A DNA stretch of 64,000 nt, from the NCBI GenBank assembly GCA_017406955.1, contig JAFQXM010000003.1:31239-95238 (forward strand), in the 5' to 3' direction. Under the pieces are notes generated by a model. It was given only the letters and a program-made list of their open reading frames with translations, was not told where the DNA came from and ran no database searches. The stretch comes from Bacilli bacterium (GTDB taxonomy: Bacteria; Bacillota_I; Bacilli_A; RF39; UBA660). The position numbers and the translations under genes were made by a program. This document shows positions 15,935-25,389 of this stretch, piece after piece (positions within the stretch are counted from its first letter, which is position 1; every line of letters starts with the position of its first letter).

Positions 15935-16495
15935 CTATTTTAATAATAGTTTTAGTGCTTCTTTGATTTGTTCTTCTAAAGAATTATCTTTATTTACTAA
16001 AGTAATTACTTTTTTAATTTCTTTTTCTTTATATCCTAAAGCTAGTAATGCTTCAATTAATTCTTCTTCATTCTTATTAACATTATTATCTATATCTTTA
16101 GATAAAACTAATTTACCTTTAAGATCTAATATAATCTGTCTAGCTAGTTTTTCTCCAATTTTAGGAAATTTCTTTAAGTATAAAATATTTTCTCTTTCAA
16201 TAGCATCTATTATTCCAGAAATAGAACCAGTTGCGAGCATTGGTAAAGCCATCTTAGGCCCTAATCCTTTTACATTAATCAGCTTTAAGAATAATTCTTT
16301 TTCTTCCATAGTTTTAAATCCATATAAACTATCTTCTTCTTCTCTAATATGTTCATATATGTATACTTTTGTTTTTATATCTATTTCATATGAATATGGA
16401 TTAGACACATATATTAAATATCCTATTTCATTATTTTCTAAGACAATAGAATTATTTTTAATATCAGTAACTTTTCCTATTATATAATCGAACAT
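15935..16495 (-). CDS. ruvA: Holliday junction DNA-binding protein RuvA
   Basis: 186 residues, RuvA, which binds four-way junctions as a tetramer and loads RuvB. Domain I begins MFDYIIGKVTDIKNNSIVLENNEIGYLIYV, domain II holds the helix-hairpin-helix motifs (FLKLINVKGLGPKMALPML and FPKIGEKLARQIILDLKGKL), and domain III (about 140-186, ALLALGYKEKEIKKVI) contacts RuvB. The start at MFDYIIG matches the family N-terminus and follows GGAG; 16 upstream in-frame codons are excluded. Confidence 0.95.
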   Translation of the reverse strand: MFDYIIGKVTDIKNNSIVLENNEIGYLIYVSNPYSYEIDIKTKVYIYEHIREEEDSLYGFKTMEEKELFLKLINVKGLGPKMALPMLATGSISGIIDAIERENILYLKKFPKIGEKLARQIILDLKGKLVLSKDIDNNVNKNEEELIEALLALGYKEKEIKKVITLVNKDNSLEEQIKEALKLLLK

Positions 16496-16552
16496 ATTAA
16501 TCAACTCCATACTTATTATATAATAATTATAAAACTTGTGCAATCGAACAAA

Positions 16553-16574
16553 AAAAGAAGATTAATCTTCTTTT
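16553..16574 (-). terminator. Rho-independent terminator after yebC
   Basis: Nine-base stem AAAAGAAGA/TCTTCTTTT around the yebC stop codon, followed by T-rich sequence on the minus strand. Confidence 0.75.
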
Positions 16575-17284
16575 AGATTATAATATACATCTTGTACATC
16601 ATCTAGGTCTTCTAAAGTATCTACTAATTTATTAACCTTTTCTATTTGTTCTTCATTAAGTTCTACTTCTATATTAGGAATATATGTAAGTTCACATTCT
16701 AAGAACTCTTTTACATTCTCACTTTCTAGAGCTTCTTTCACATTAGTAAAGCTTGCCTCATCTGTGGTAATTATGTAATTATCTCCTATTTTTTCAAAAT
16801 CTTCTGCTCCGGCATCTAAAGCAGCCATCATCATAGTATCTTCATCATATTCTCCTGGTATTACAATAGATCCTTTTTTATTAAACATATAACTAACTGA
16901 TCCATCTGTTCCTAGGTTACCACCAGATTTAGTAAAAGCACTACGTACAAATGATGCAGTTCTATTTCTATTATCAGTTAAACAATCAACCATAAAAGCT
17001 ACTCCATTAGGTCCATAACCTTCATATCTTATACTTTCATAATTTTCTCCTTCAGTTCCACCTTTTGCTTTATCTATAGCTTTTTGTATTTTATCTTTAG
17101 ACATATTTTGAGCTTTAGCTTTATCTACTACCATACGAAGTGATGCGTTTTGATCAGGATCAGGTGCACCTGACTTAGCTGCGACATATATTTCTTTAGC
17201 CAATTTTTGAAAAACTTTACCACGTGCAGCATCTATTAATCCTTTTTTTCTATGTATAGTTGCCCATTTAGAATGTCCACTCAT
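16562..17284 (-). CDS. YebC/PmpR family regulatory protein
   Basis: 240 residues of the YebC/PmpR/TACO1 family, DNA- or ribosome-associated proteins recently linked to translation of proline-rich stretches as well as transcription. The N-terminus is diagnostic: MSGHSKWATIHRKKGLIDAARGKVF, followed by SLRMVVDKAKAQNMSKDKIQKAI and ESIRYEGYGPNGVAFMVDCLTDNRNRT. The start at MSGHSKW follows GGAGGG. Located just upstream of ruvA, a frequent neighbourhood for yebC. Confidence 0.93.
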   Translation of the reverse strand: MSGHSKWATIHRKKGLIDAARGKVFQKLAKEIYVAAKSGAPDPDQNASLRMVVDKAKAQNMSKDKIQKAIDKAKGGTEGENYESIRYEGYGPNGVAFMVDCLTDNRNRTASFVRSAFTKSGGNLGTDGSVSYMFNKKGSIVIPGEYDEDTMMMAALDAGAEDFEKIGDNYIITTDEASFTNVKEALESENVKEFLECELTYIPNIEVELNEEQIEKVNKLVDTLEDLDDVQDVYYNLKED

Positions 17285-17337
17285 TACAATCCCTCCATTC
17301 ACGTATATAATATCATATTTTAACTTATTATTAAAGA

Positions 17338-17362
17338 AAAAGAGTCTATTTATTAAACTCTT
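17338..17362 (-). terminator. Rho-independent terminator after the phosphohexomutase gene
   Basis: AAGAGT and ACTCTT pair across the phosphohexomutase stop region and run into a T tract on the minus strand. Confidence 0.55.
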
Positions 17363-18719
17363 CTACTTTGTCTGTAAATTCTTTTTGTATTTCATCTAAT
17401 CTTTCTTTAGTAGTAGCTTCAAATCTTAATGTTAGATTTGGTCCAGTATTAGACGTTCTAATAAGAGCCCAACTATCTGGAAATTCTACTCTAGCGCCAT
17501 CCATATCTAAATAATTATATCCTTTTTCTTTAACATATTCTATTACTTTATTTACTACTTCAAATTTCTTTTCATCAGGGGAAGCTACTTTTATTTCTGG
17601 AGTAGAATAATATTCATTAATTTCTTCTAGTAACTCATCTAGTGTTTTATCAGTATTAGATAATATTTCTACTACTCTAAGCCCTGCATATAGTCCTGAA
17701 TCAAATCCTGGCCATCTATCTCTAAAATAAACATGTCCTGATAATTCTCCTCCAAATGGTAAGTCTAAATCTCTAGTAGCTGCTTTTGTATATGAATTAC
17801 CACTCCTATAACAGATACCTTTAGCTCCTAGTTTTTCTATTTCATCTTTTAATGCCTTAGAACATTTTATATCATATAAAAACTCTTTCTTTGCTACTTT
17901 ATCTATCATATCTCTAATAAATAAAATCATATATCTATCTGTTGGGATAAATTTACCACTATTAGTAATTAATCCCATTCTATCTCCATCTCCATCAAAA
18001 CCTAATCCAACGTCAGCTTGTTCTTCTAATACTTTTTGTTTTAATCCATCTAAATTATCTTCAACACATGGATCTGGATGATGATTTGGAAAGTTTCCAT
18101 TACTTTCTCCATTTATTTCTATTAAATTTATTGGAAATTCATTAAATAATTCTTTTGCGATAATTGAAGTAGTTCCATTACCTGGATCTATTACTACTTT
18201 AACTCTTCTTTCTCCAAAGTTTAGACTTTCTTTGAATAGTTTTATATAATCATTCGCAATTATATAATCTACTACTTTACCTTCTCCACTAGAGAAGTTT
18301 CCTCTTACTATATAATTTAGAAAGTCTTGTATTTCTTGTCCTTTACAATTACCAGACTCATCAAATGCAAACTTTAATCCATTATCATCTTTAGGATTAT
18401 GAGAAGCAGTTACCATTACACCACTATATATTTTAAGTTTTATACAAGCATAATAATACATAGGAGTTGTACATAAACCTAACGCTATTATATCTATTCC
18501 AGTTTCAGTAATACCTTTAATTAAAGCTTTATATAAAGAAGGACTACTAAGTCTATTATCATGGCCAACTATACATTTAGTCTTACCTAATTCTTTTATA
18601 TAACTACCAAATCCTAAACCAATAGTATAGACTGTATCTTCATCTAATTCAGTTGGATATATTCCTCTAATATCATATCCTCTAAATATATTCCTATTTA
18701 TATCTTTTTTTATTTCCAC
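17346..18719 (-). CDS. Phosphomannomutase/phosphoglucomutase
   Basis: 457 residues of the alpha-D-phosphohexomutase family, interconverting hexose 1- and 6-phosphates for polysaccharide and lipid precursor synthesis. All four functional loops are visible: phosphoserine loop MVTASHNPKDDNGLKF, metal loop VGLGFDGDGDRMG, sugar loop FGGELSGHVYF and phosphate-binding loop IRTSNTGPNLTLRFEA. The FRGYDIRGIYP start and length point to the bifunctional PMM/PGM (AlgC/ManB) group. It starts with GTG preceded by AGAAGG, inside the last codons of the upstream membrane protein gene. Confidence 0.9.
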   Translation of the reverse strand: MEIKKDINRNIFRGYDIRGIYPTELDEDTVYTIGLGFGSYIKELGKTKCIVGHDNRLSSPSLYKALIKGITETGIDIIALGLCTTPMYYYACIKLKIYSGVMVTASHNPKDDNGLKFAFDESGNCKGQEIQDFLNYIVRGNFSSGEGKVVDYIIANDYIKLFKESLNFGERRVKVVIDPGNGTTSIIAKELFNEFPINLIEINGESNGNFPNHHPDPCVEDNLDGLKQKVLEEQADVGLGFDGDGDRMGLITNSGKFIPTDRYMILFIRDMIDKVAKKEFLYDIKCSKALKDEIEKLGAKGICYRSGNSYTKAATRDLDLPFGGELSGHVYFRDRWPGFDSGLYAGLRVVEILSNTDKTLDELLEEINEYYSTPEIKVASPDEKKFEVVNKVIEYVKEKGYNYLDMDGARVEFPDSWALIRTSNTGPNLTLRFEATTKERLDEIQKEFTDKVEEFNK

Positions 18720-19431
18720 TTTTCTTGCCTTCTTTCCTTTTTTTCTTTATTCTTTTTAACTCTCTATTAAAATCTTTTAATATATTGGTATATTTAATAT
18801 TTGGGAATGCATCAATAAGTCTACTAGTAAGCGTAACGTTTTTATTAATTGCTTTCATTATATCTTGTTTTAACTCCATTGTTGAATCTTTATTAGTATA
18901 TTTATCTACATTAATCTTTAATTTATAAATAATATAAGTAGACTCTACTAAATCAATAATAAAAGCTATTAGTATAATAGTACCAATTAAATATATATTT
19001 ATCATTGGTATTGAATTAATAAAACTTATTAATAAGGGATTTATAAACTTAACTATTAATATTCCACCAAAACCAAAAATAAGTCCATTTTCTAGACATA
19101 CTCTGCCATTAATATTAAATTTTCTATCTGAATAATCCCACCAACGAAGTTTAAATATTTTTTCCATTACTAAACTAGTCATATATTCAAGTATTATACA
19201 TATAACTATACTCATTATAAATAAGGCAATCATGTCTTTTTTATATTTATCTAAAATAGTTGTAGTAAGTAGCGTACCTACTCCATATATTGGAATCCAT
19301 GGACCAATTAAATATCCTCTACTTAGTACTAGTCTCTTCTCTTTACTACTAACTGATATTATTTCTGTTATATATCCTATAGTAGAATATAGTATAAATA
19401 ATAAAAACATTCTTAAAAAGTTATATATCAT
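18694..19431 (-). CDS. CmpB-like putative ABC transporter permease (PF06541 type)
   Basis: 245 residues with five to six membrane helices. The family signature is in the first half: FILYSTIGYITEIISV, SRGYLIGPWIPIYGVGTLL, EYMTSLVMEKIFKLRWWDYSDRKFNINGRVCLENGLIFGFGG. The C-terminus is a lysine-rich cytoplasmic tail. The family is annotated as putative ABC permease, but no ATPase lies nearby and a transport role is unproven. Overlaps the phosphohexomutase gene by 26 bp. Confidence 0.75.
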   Translation of the reverse strand: MIYNFLRMFLLFILYSTIGYITEIISVSSKEKRLVLSRGYLIGPWIPIYGVGTLLTTTILDKYKKDMIALFIMSIVICIILEYMTSLVMEKIFKLRWWDYSDRKFNINGRVCLENGLIFGFGGILIVKFINPLLISFINSIPMINIYLIGTIILIAFIIDLVESTYIIYKLKINVDKYTNKDSTMELKQDIMKAINKNVTLTSRLIDAFPNIKYTNILKDFNRELKRIKKKRKEGKKSGNKKRYK

Positions 19432-19483
19432 ACTACACCTCTATAATATATATTAATATAAATAAAATTATATGTAAATAAAA

Positions 19484-19502
19484 CAACTGTTAAATACAGT
19501 TG
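19484..19502 (-). terminator. Rho-independent terminator after uppP
   Basis: Stem CAACTGT/ACAGTTG with a five-base loop, 20 bp beyond the uppP stop, followed by a T-rich run on the minus strand. Confidence 0.75.
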
Positions 19503-19522
19503 CTTATACAAATATTGACATT

Positions 19523-20353
19523 TTATAATAGTATTATTACTAATAATCCTATTATTAAACAATATATAGAAAAATATATTAACTTTCCTTCTTTTACTAT
19601 TTTAGCAAACCACTTAGTAAATATATATGTAAATATACCGGCTATAATAGCAGAAATAATATATAGTATCCAAGTAGTACTACTTATTGATATTTCTATT
19701 AAATCTTTTACTCCTAGTATTGTAGTTGCAATTGAAATTGGTATATATAAAAGAAATGAAAAATTAAAAGCTTCTTCTCTTTTTAATCCTTGAAACATAC
19801 CACCTACTATAGTAGCACCACTTCTACTAATACCTGGTATTACACTAACCATTTGATATAATCCTATAATTATAGAATCTTTAAAACTTATTTGGTCTTT
19901 AGACTTTTTACCTTTAAAATTTCTAATTAAAAATAAGAAAATTGAAGTAATTATTAATGTAATTCCAATAAATTTTATATTTTTTTCTAATGTTTCTAAT
20001 AAATCTATTTTAGTTGCAATTATCCCAAATATTCCAGCAGGTATAGTTGCCACTACTAATTTCCAAGAATATAAATATCCTTTTTTAGTATCTTTTCTTG
20101 TTTCTTTAGTAAAAATATAAGAAAAGAAATCTTTGATTAATTTAACTATATCATTCCAATATATTATTACAATAGCAATTAAACTACCAAAGTTTGTAAT
20201 AACTGCTAAAGTTTCAAAATCAACATTTATACTCTGATTAAGATTTTTTAATATTGTTTGTAGTATTAAAATATGACCACTACTAGATACTGGGATAGGT
20301 TCAGTTATACCTTGTAATAATCCTAAAAATATATATGTAATTAAATTTATCAT
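19523..20353 (-). CDS. uppP: Undecaprenyl-diphosphate phosphatase
   Basis: 276 residues, UppP/BacA integral membrane phosphatase that converts undecaprenyl diphosphate to the monophosphate carrier for cell-wall synthesis. The two catalytic segments are intact: LLQGITEPIPVSSSGHILIL near the N-terminus and VIPGISRSGATIVGGM near residue 165. About eight membrane helices. Its ATG directly abuts the stop codon of the DUF368 gene (TAA then ATG), indicating tight coupling with the lipid-carrier translocase. Confidence 0.95.
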   Translation of the reverse strand: MINLITYIFLGLLQGITEPIPVSSSGHILILQTILKNLNQSINVDFETLAVITNFGSLIAIVIIYWNDIVKLIKDFFSYIFTKETRKDTKKGYLYSWKLVVATIPAGIFGIIATKIDLLETLEKNIKFIGITLIITSIFLFLIRNFKGKKSKDQISFKDSIIIGLYQMVSVIPGISRSGATIVGGMFQGLKREEAFNFSFLLYIPISIATTILGVKDLIEISISSTTWILYIISAIIAGIFTYIFTKWFAKIVKEGKLIYFSIYCLIIGLLVIILL

Positions 20354-21193
20354 TTATTCATCTCCTAGCTTATATCCAATAAATGTTGAAATTATAAATA
20401 AAATTATTCCTATTAATACTTGTATGATAGAAATATTTACTCCAAATAAACTATATCCTAGTGTAAAAATACTAGCTATTATAAATCCTAATATTGCATA
20501 ATATGTTGATACTTCATAGTGATTAAATAAATATTCTAATACTTTAGCTACTAATACTATACCCATAACTACACCTAAACCAAATGGTATTAAAATAGCT
20601 AAATTATTCCCTAGTAAACTAAAATCAGTTAATTTACTAACAGTATTAACAATTGGTTTATAAAATCCAAGTAACATAAGTACAAAAGATCCACTTACTC
20701 CTGGAATAACCATAGTAGCAGCAGCTATCATTCCTACTAGAAACAGTATTATATACATTCCCATATTCATATTAGAAAGTGATACTACATTATTTCCCTC
20801 TTTCATAAAAGCCATTCCTATTATTAGAGAAAATGTTAATAGAAATAATATTATATTTATTGGTTTAATTTTACTATTTTTAACTTTCTTGGTAAGTAAT
20901 GGTATTCCACCTATTATTAATCCCATAAAGAATAATGTTGTTGGAAAAGGATATTTATCTAAGCAAAAACTTATTAATTTACTCATTACTAATATAGAAA
21001 TAATAGCTCCTATACCAAATGGTATTAAAAAATTTAAACTTTTCCTTAAATCTTTGAAAAAATGACTAATTATGTCAATCATTTCTTCATATACACCCAT
21101 AGTAATAGCAATTGTTCCCCCACTTACTCCTGGAATAATATTAGCTATTCCAAAGAAAAAACCTTTTATTACTAAAATTAATTTATCTTTCAT
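20354..21193 (-). CDS. popT: DUF368 (PopT-type) undecaprenyl-phosphate translocase
   Basis: 279 residues, about nine membrane helices, DUF368 family. Two inverted-repeat motifs are clear: NIIPGVSGGTIAITMGVYEEM near the N-terminus and TMVIPGVSGSFVLMLLGFYKPI mid-protein. DUF368 proteins (PopT) are known to help return undecaprenyl phosphate across the membrane for reuse. The immediate fusion of this gene to uppP supports that role. The start at MKDKLI follows TAGGAGA; seven upstream codons have no ribosome site. Confidence 0.87.
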   Translation of the reverse strand: MKDKLILVIKGFFFGIANIIPGVSGGTIAITMGVYEEMIDIISHFFKDLRKSLNFLIPFGIGAIISILVMSKLISFCLDKYPFPTTLFFMGLIIGGIPLLTKKVKNSKIKPINIILFLLTFSLIIGMAFMKEGNNVVSLSNMNMGMYIILFLVGMIAAATMVIPGVSGSFVLMLLGFYKPIVNTVSKLTDFSLLGNNLAILIPFGLGVVMGIVLVAKVLEYLFNHYEVSTYYAILGFIIASIFTLGYSLFGVNISIIQVLIGIILFIISTFIGYKLGDE

Positions 21194-21203
21194 AATATAT
21201 CTC

Positions 21204-22823
21204 CTAACTTTCAAAGATGTCCATAATTAATGGTACAACATGTTTTTTTCTAGATATACATCCTGATATAAAATATCCTTCTTTTACATGTTCTTTTTCA
21301 TATGCAATATCTATAATATCTTGTCCTTTACTATTAAATATTACATAACTTCCTTTTTTTATTATATCAGTAACATATAAAGCTATTAAATTATAATTAT
21401 TAGCTTCACTTTCGTTATCTAATATTTTTACATATTCACATAAATCTTTTTTGATATCATTAAAATTCATTGTAAAAAATTGTCCTATTGCGAATGTTTT
21501 ATCATTTACTTTATACAATTTAAAATCATTATATAAGACATCTTCTTTACTCATACCTTCTAAGGAAGTACCTGCCTTTAACATATCTAATCCATACTTT
21601 TCATAGTCTACTCCTGCTATTTTAGATAAATTTCTAACTGCTTCTATATCTAATTTAGTAGCAGTTGGACTCTTTAATACTAGTGTATCTGATAAAATAC
21701 CAGAAAGTAATGCTCCTGCAATATATTTAGGCATTGCTACTTTTCTTTCTTTAAATAATTCATATACTATTGTACATGTAGATCCAACTGACATATTTCT
21801 AAAATTAATTGGACTATTAGTTGTTAAATTACCTAAATTATGATGATCTATTATTTCTAAGATATTAGCTTCTTCTAATCCTTCAATACTTTGAATTCTT
21901 TCATTATGATCTACTAATATAACATTTTTTGGTTCTTTATCACTCAAATCTGTTAATCTAAGTAATCCTAAACACTTATTCTTTTTATTAACTACCGGGT
22001 AATTAGTATGTTTTAATTTATTATTTATTTCTAATATATTATCTACAAATTCTGTATCTTCAAACCTAGTAGGATTATAACTTCTAATCATAGTTTTAAT
22101 ATAATTAGTATATGCTACTAGCTTTGCAATATGATATGAATCATATTTTGTCTTTATAATATTAACTTTATTCTTTTTAGCTAATTCTATATGTCTTTGT
22201 TTAATATTAGCACTATTAGATAATATTATTAATTTAACTGATGATTTAATAGCATATTCTATTATATTATCTCTATCACCAACTATTAATATATTGTTGC
22301 TCTCTAATTTTACACTTTCCATAAAAGTTGCACTTTTATATGTAGCCGCTAATATTTTACCTACTATTTCTTTATCAAATTTTAGTATTTTTTCACCTTT
22401 TAATACTTTCATTAAATTATCATAGGAAGTATATAAATCTTCAGAATCACCATTAATAATCATATGTGATAAATCCTTAATTGTAATTAATCCAACAAAG
22501 TTTTTATCATCGTCCACTATAGGTATACCTGTTAATCCTTCTTTTAACATTTTCTGATATCCATCATAAATAGATCCTGTTTCTTTAATATAAAAATTTT
22601 TATGGTAATTTACATCTTTTAATTGTAATTTAACATCATTTAAATATCTTGGTTCTTTTAATCCAAAATAGTTTATTGCATATTTAGTTTCTTTGTTAAT
22701 AGAACCAATAACTCTAGGTTCTGTATTATCACCTAATTTGTTTTTTAAATATGATAATCCAATAGCTGACATTACTGCGTCTGTATCTGGTTTTCTGTGA
22801 CCAAAAATATAAGTTTTTTTCAT
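21204..22823 (-). CDS. Manganese-dependent inorganic pyrophosphatase with CBS and DRTGG domains
   Basis: 539 residues, family II (DHH) pyrophosphatase with a regulatory insert. The catalytic DHH half starts IFGHRKPDTDAVMSAIGLSYL and resumes with ILVDHNERIQS and EIIDHHNLGN; the DHHA2 half ends with the SRKKHVVPLIMDIF motif. Between them lie two CBS domains (about 70-130 and 250-300) flanking a DRTGG domain (about 150-240). In such enzymes adenine nucleotides bound by the CBS pair control activity. It supplies pyrophosphate hydrolysis. Upstream of popT by 10 bp. Confidence 0.92.
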   Translation of the reverse strand: MKKTYIFGHRKPDTDAVMSAIGLSYLKNKLGDNTEPRVIGSINKETKYAINYFGLKEPRYLNDVKLQLKDVNYHKNFYIKETGSIYDGYQKMLKEGLTGIPIVDDDKNFVGLITIKDLSHMIINGDSEDLYTSYDNLMKVLKGEKILKFDKEIVGKILAATYKSATFMESVKLESNNILIVGDRDNIIEYAIKSSVKLIILSNSANIKQRHIELAKKNKVNIIKTKYDSYHIAKLVAYTNYIKTMIRSYNPTRFEDTEFVDNILEINNKLKHTNYPVVNKKNKCLGLLRLTDLSDKEPKNVILVDHNERIQSIEGLEEANILEIIDHHNLGNLTTNSPINFRNMSVGSTCTIVYELFKERKVAMPKYIAGALLSGILSDTLVLKSPTATKLDIEAVRNLSKIAGVDYEKYGLDMLKAGTSLEGMSKEDVLYNDFKLYKVNDKTFAIGQFFTMNFNDIKKDLCEYVKILDNESEANNYNLIALYVTDIIKKGSYVIFNSKGQDIIDIAYEKEHVKEGYFISGCISRKKHVVPLIMDIFES

Positions 22824-22867
22824 AATATCACTCTTCCTTTATAATTTTAAAAATATATAGAAAAAAA

Positions 22868-22892
22868 AGATAACTACAATTAAAATTATCTC
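22868..22892 (-). terminator. Possible terminator after the HD-domain gene
   Basis: AGATAA and TTATCT pair across the stop codon of the HD gene, followed by eight T on the minus strand. The stem is short, so confidence is limited. Confidence 0.45.
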
Positions 22893-23389
22893 ATTCTTAT
22901 AATATTAACTAGTAAGATAAGCATAAAAGATGTTGCGGCACGCATTTCTTTCTTTAAACTATAATATTTCTCATATATAGCAGAAAAATCATCTACTATA
23001 TCAACTATCCAGCTTTCAATATATTTTGGTGGTGTAAAAGTAATAGGAAACATATGTGTCTTAATTATATCTTTCTGCCTATCAGTTAAGTCAAAATATT
23101 TACTAGCATTATTAACTGCATGGTTTGGATGACGTCTAAGTTTCATTAAAGAATTCTCTTCTTCAACTTCATCTACAAAAAAATCATGAAGTAATGCAGC
23201 CTCTGTTGTTTCTTTATAATTTAAATGTAATATTTTAGAAATTTTATAAGAAAAATATGCAACTCTTAAAGAATGATCAAATCTTGATATTCCATGATGA
23301 GCAACACTTTTTAATTTTCTAAATTCTTTATTATCTATAATAGGCTTTATAATACCTTCAAATTCTTTATCTATATCATTATTATTCAT
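22886..23389 (-). CDS. HD-domain phosphohydrolase
   Basis: 167 residues of the HD superfamily. The metal-binding residues follow the usual order: HHGISRFDHSLRVAYFSY (first His), AALLHDFFVDE (the HD doublet) and later HPNHAV and HMFPITFTPPKY. The substrate, likely a nucleotide, is unknown. The C-terminus ends in a short hydrophobic helix (TSFMLILLVNIIRM) that may touch the membrane. The 152 bp upstream hold no gene; only AT-rich sequence without a clear signal is visible there. Confidence 0.75.
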   Translation of the reverse strand: MNNNDIDKEFEGIIKPIIDNKEFRKLKSVAHHGISRFDHSLRVAYFSYKISKILHLNYKETTEAALLHDFFVDEVEEENSLMKLRRHPNHAVNNASKYFDLTDRQKDIIKTHMFPITFTPPKYIESWIVDIVDDFSAIYEKYYSLKKEMRAATSFMLILLVNIIRMR

Positions 23390-23541
23390 ACTAACATCCC
23401 TTACTATAATACTATGTGTATTGTACTATCTAATGATATCATATAAAATATAGTATCAGCAATAAACTATATAATATAACATTACTTAGTAGACAAAATT
23501 TTACACGCAAAAACAGATATAGTTTATCATATAAAAATTTA

Positions 23542-24840
23542 TTAAACAAGTTCTCCTAAAACTTTCTCCATCTCTTTACTCTCTTCTTCTGTTAAGTTGT
23601 TATTTTTAAGTTCTTTATCAAACCACGCAGGTGTATCGTTCTTGATAGTATTAGCAGTCTTTCTATTAGATTTATTAAGTAATTTTTTATTCTTTTTGTG
23701 CTCTTTTTCTGTTATTCTCATTGCTTCTTCTACTGTTTCAATATTTAATCTCTTCCATTGACCCGCAACAGTTTCAACATAACTTTTATTTAATTTTTCA
23801 TCATTTATTTTTAATACATAAGCTATTAATACATTTACTACTCCAGGATTTAATTTTTGATCAATAAGTAAATTTTCTATTAATCTTTTATCTCTAGTAG
23901 TAGGTTCAGCTCCTTTATATTTGGCCTTTAAAAATTCATATGGAGTCAAGTTTTCAAAAGTATATACCATTTTGGCCCATTTAGAACTATCTCCTTTAGG
24001 TTTTTTTAAATAATCTGGTTGTTTATTATATATTAATGTAGGTAGATTCCCAGAAGATGAAAATTGATAATAATTACGACATGATTTTCTTAAATTAACT
24101 TTATCAATATGTCCCTTTTCATTAATAGAGTCTCTTACTAATCCTTGCATTGCAAAAGTATCTAAACTATATACAAAACTTAAATTATTTATTAATTCTT
24201 TAACATCTTTAGTAAAACATTTATCACTAATCATAGATTTTGGTATACTAGATATTAACATATTAAAATCTATTCCTTTAGTTATATTAATACTATTTGA
24301 ATTTCTATTTTGAACATCATCATTTGTTTCTAATACATTTCCCTTAACTGATGAAAATACTTCATCAAAATTTGATGTAATATCATTATAATCTTTTAGA
24401 TTAATACGTGGTACTTTATAATAGTTCACTATTTTATCATACTCTTTTTTTCCTATATTATTATATAAAACAATATTTAATATAGGGTGATTGAAGAATT
24501 CATGGGCTGTAATTGGTGAATAAAGTAAATATACATAATGATTTATATTACCACTTTTAACATAACTTTTTATAAGACCTATAGCTTCTAGCTTCTCTCT
24601 AGCTATAACTATATCTTCTAATCTTAATTGCATAGTAGACATTAAATGATGATGTGTTAAATCATTACTCATAATTTCTAATTTATCTAAATCATCGATT
24701 AATGTAAAATATAGTGATACAGCAGTATATCCTATAATTGGTTGATATAACATACTTATTAGTTTTTTATCATTATCATTTAATACTGTCTTATTAATAA
24801 CAGTATAAGTATCTGCTGGTAATATAGTAATATTTTTCAT
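23542..24840 (-). CDS. dnaB: Replication initiation and membrane attachment protein DnaB
   Basis: 432 residues matching the Firmicute helicase-loading protein DnaB (a DnaD/DnaB-type protein, not the helicase). The N-terminal winged helix (LISMLYQPIIGYTAVSLYFTL) and C-terminal DnaD-like domain are clear; the latter carries LTPYEFLKAKYKGAEPTTRDKRLIENLLIDQKLNPGVVNVLIAYVL and the DNA-binding Y-x-x-x-I/V-x-x-x-W motif (YVETVAGQWKR). It primes DnaC helicase loading at the origin and restart sites. The usual partner dnaI is not next to it in this window. Confidence 0.82.
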   Translation of the reverse strand: MKNITILPADTYTVINKTVLNDNDKKLISMLYQPIIGYTAVSLYFTLIDDLDKLEIMSNDLTHHHLMSTMQLRLEDIVIAREKLEAIGLIKSYVKSGNINHYVYLLYSPITAHEFFNHPILNIVLYNNIGKKEYDKIVNYYKVPRINLKDYNDITSNFDEVFSSVKGNVLETNDDVQNRNSNSINITKGIDFNMLISSIPKSMISDKCFTKDVKELINNLSFVYSLDTFAMQGLVRDSINEKGHIDKVNLRKSCRNYYQFSSSGNLPTLIYNKQPDYLKKPKGDSSKWAKMVYTFENLTPYEFLKAKYKGAEPTTRDKRLIENLLIDQKLNPGVVNVLIAYVLKINDEKLNKSYVETVAGQWKRLNIETVEEAMRITEKEHKKNKKLLNKSNRKTANTIKNDTPAWFDKELKNNNLTEEESKEMEKVLGELV

Positions 24841-24898
24841 AATTTCACCTTCTTATATCCCTAATAGTTATATAATACACTATTTCAGAAAAAAATAA

Positions 24899-24920
24899 AA
24901 GAAATAGATTTCTATTTCTT
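24899..24920 (-). terminator. Rho-independent terminator after divIVA
   Basis: Ten-base stem AAGAAATAGA/TCTATTTCTT just after the divIVA stop, with a T tract on the minus strand. Confidence 0.75.
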
Positions 24921-24926
24921 AATATC

Positions 24927-25364
24927 TTATTTTGGATCTAACTCTAAAACTTCTATTTCTTCTACAACAGCCATTTGCTGTTCCATAATAACTTTTAATT
25001 TTCTTTTAAATATTTTCATGTTTCTTTCTAAAGTATCTGCTTGATTTTCTATTTTTTCTGCTCTTAATAAAGCCTCATTTACAATACGGCTAGCATTATT
25101 CTTAGCATCTTTTACTATTAATTCATGCTCTTCTCTAGCCATTCTTTTGATATTATCCCCAGTTTCTTCAGCTTTAATAATGGCAGTTTTTAAAGTATCC
25201 TCAAGTGATTTATAATGAGTAAGTTCTTTTCTTAATTTTTCTATTTCACTACTTTGTAATTTACATCTTTTTATGATTCCTTCTGTTTGCTTAATTACAT
25301 CACTTATAAACTTATTTACTTCACTGCGATTATATCCATCTTTTTCGTAACTAAATTTTTCCAT
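24927..25364 (-). CDS. divIVA: DivIVA-domain cell division protein
   Basis: 145 residues. The N-terminal DivIVA lipid-binding module is present in short form (FSYEKDGYNRSEVNKFISDVIKQTE), followed by a long coiled coil from about residue 30 to 135. DivIVA proteins recognise negatively curved membrane at poles and septa and recruit division and wall-synthesis factors. It lies 25 bp downstream of sepF, as in the conserved Firmicute division cluster. Confidence 0.85.
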   Translation of the reverse strand: MEKFSYEKDGYNRSEVNKFISDVIKQTEGIIKRCKLQSSEIEKLRKELTHYKSLEDTLKTAIIKAEETGDNIKRMAREEHELIVKDAKNNASRIVNEALLRAEKIENQADTLERNMKIFKRKLKVIMEQQMAVVEEIEVLELDPK

Positions 25365-25389
25365 ATAATCACCTCATGAAATTATTTAA

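Noticed and set aside
15963..16487. 174-residue plus-strand reading frame opposite ruvA
   Set aside because: Complete antisense shadow of ruvA, with no ribosome site and a low-complexity Ser/Leu/Ile composition typical of complementary strands in AT-rich DNA.
23390..23541. 152-bp AT-rich gap between dnaB and the HD gene as a possible small RNA
   Set aside because: Only weak inverted repeats (TATAGT/ACTATA) and no terminator or conserved motif; nothing can be supported.
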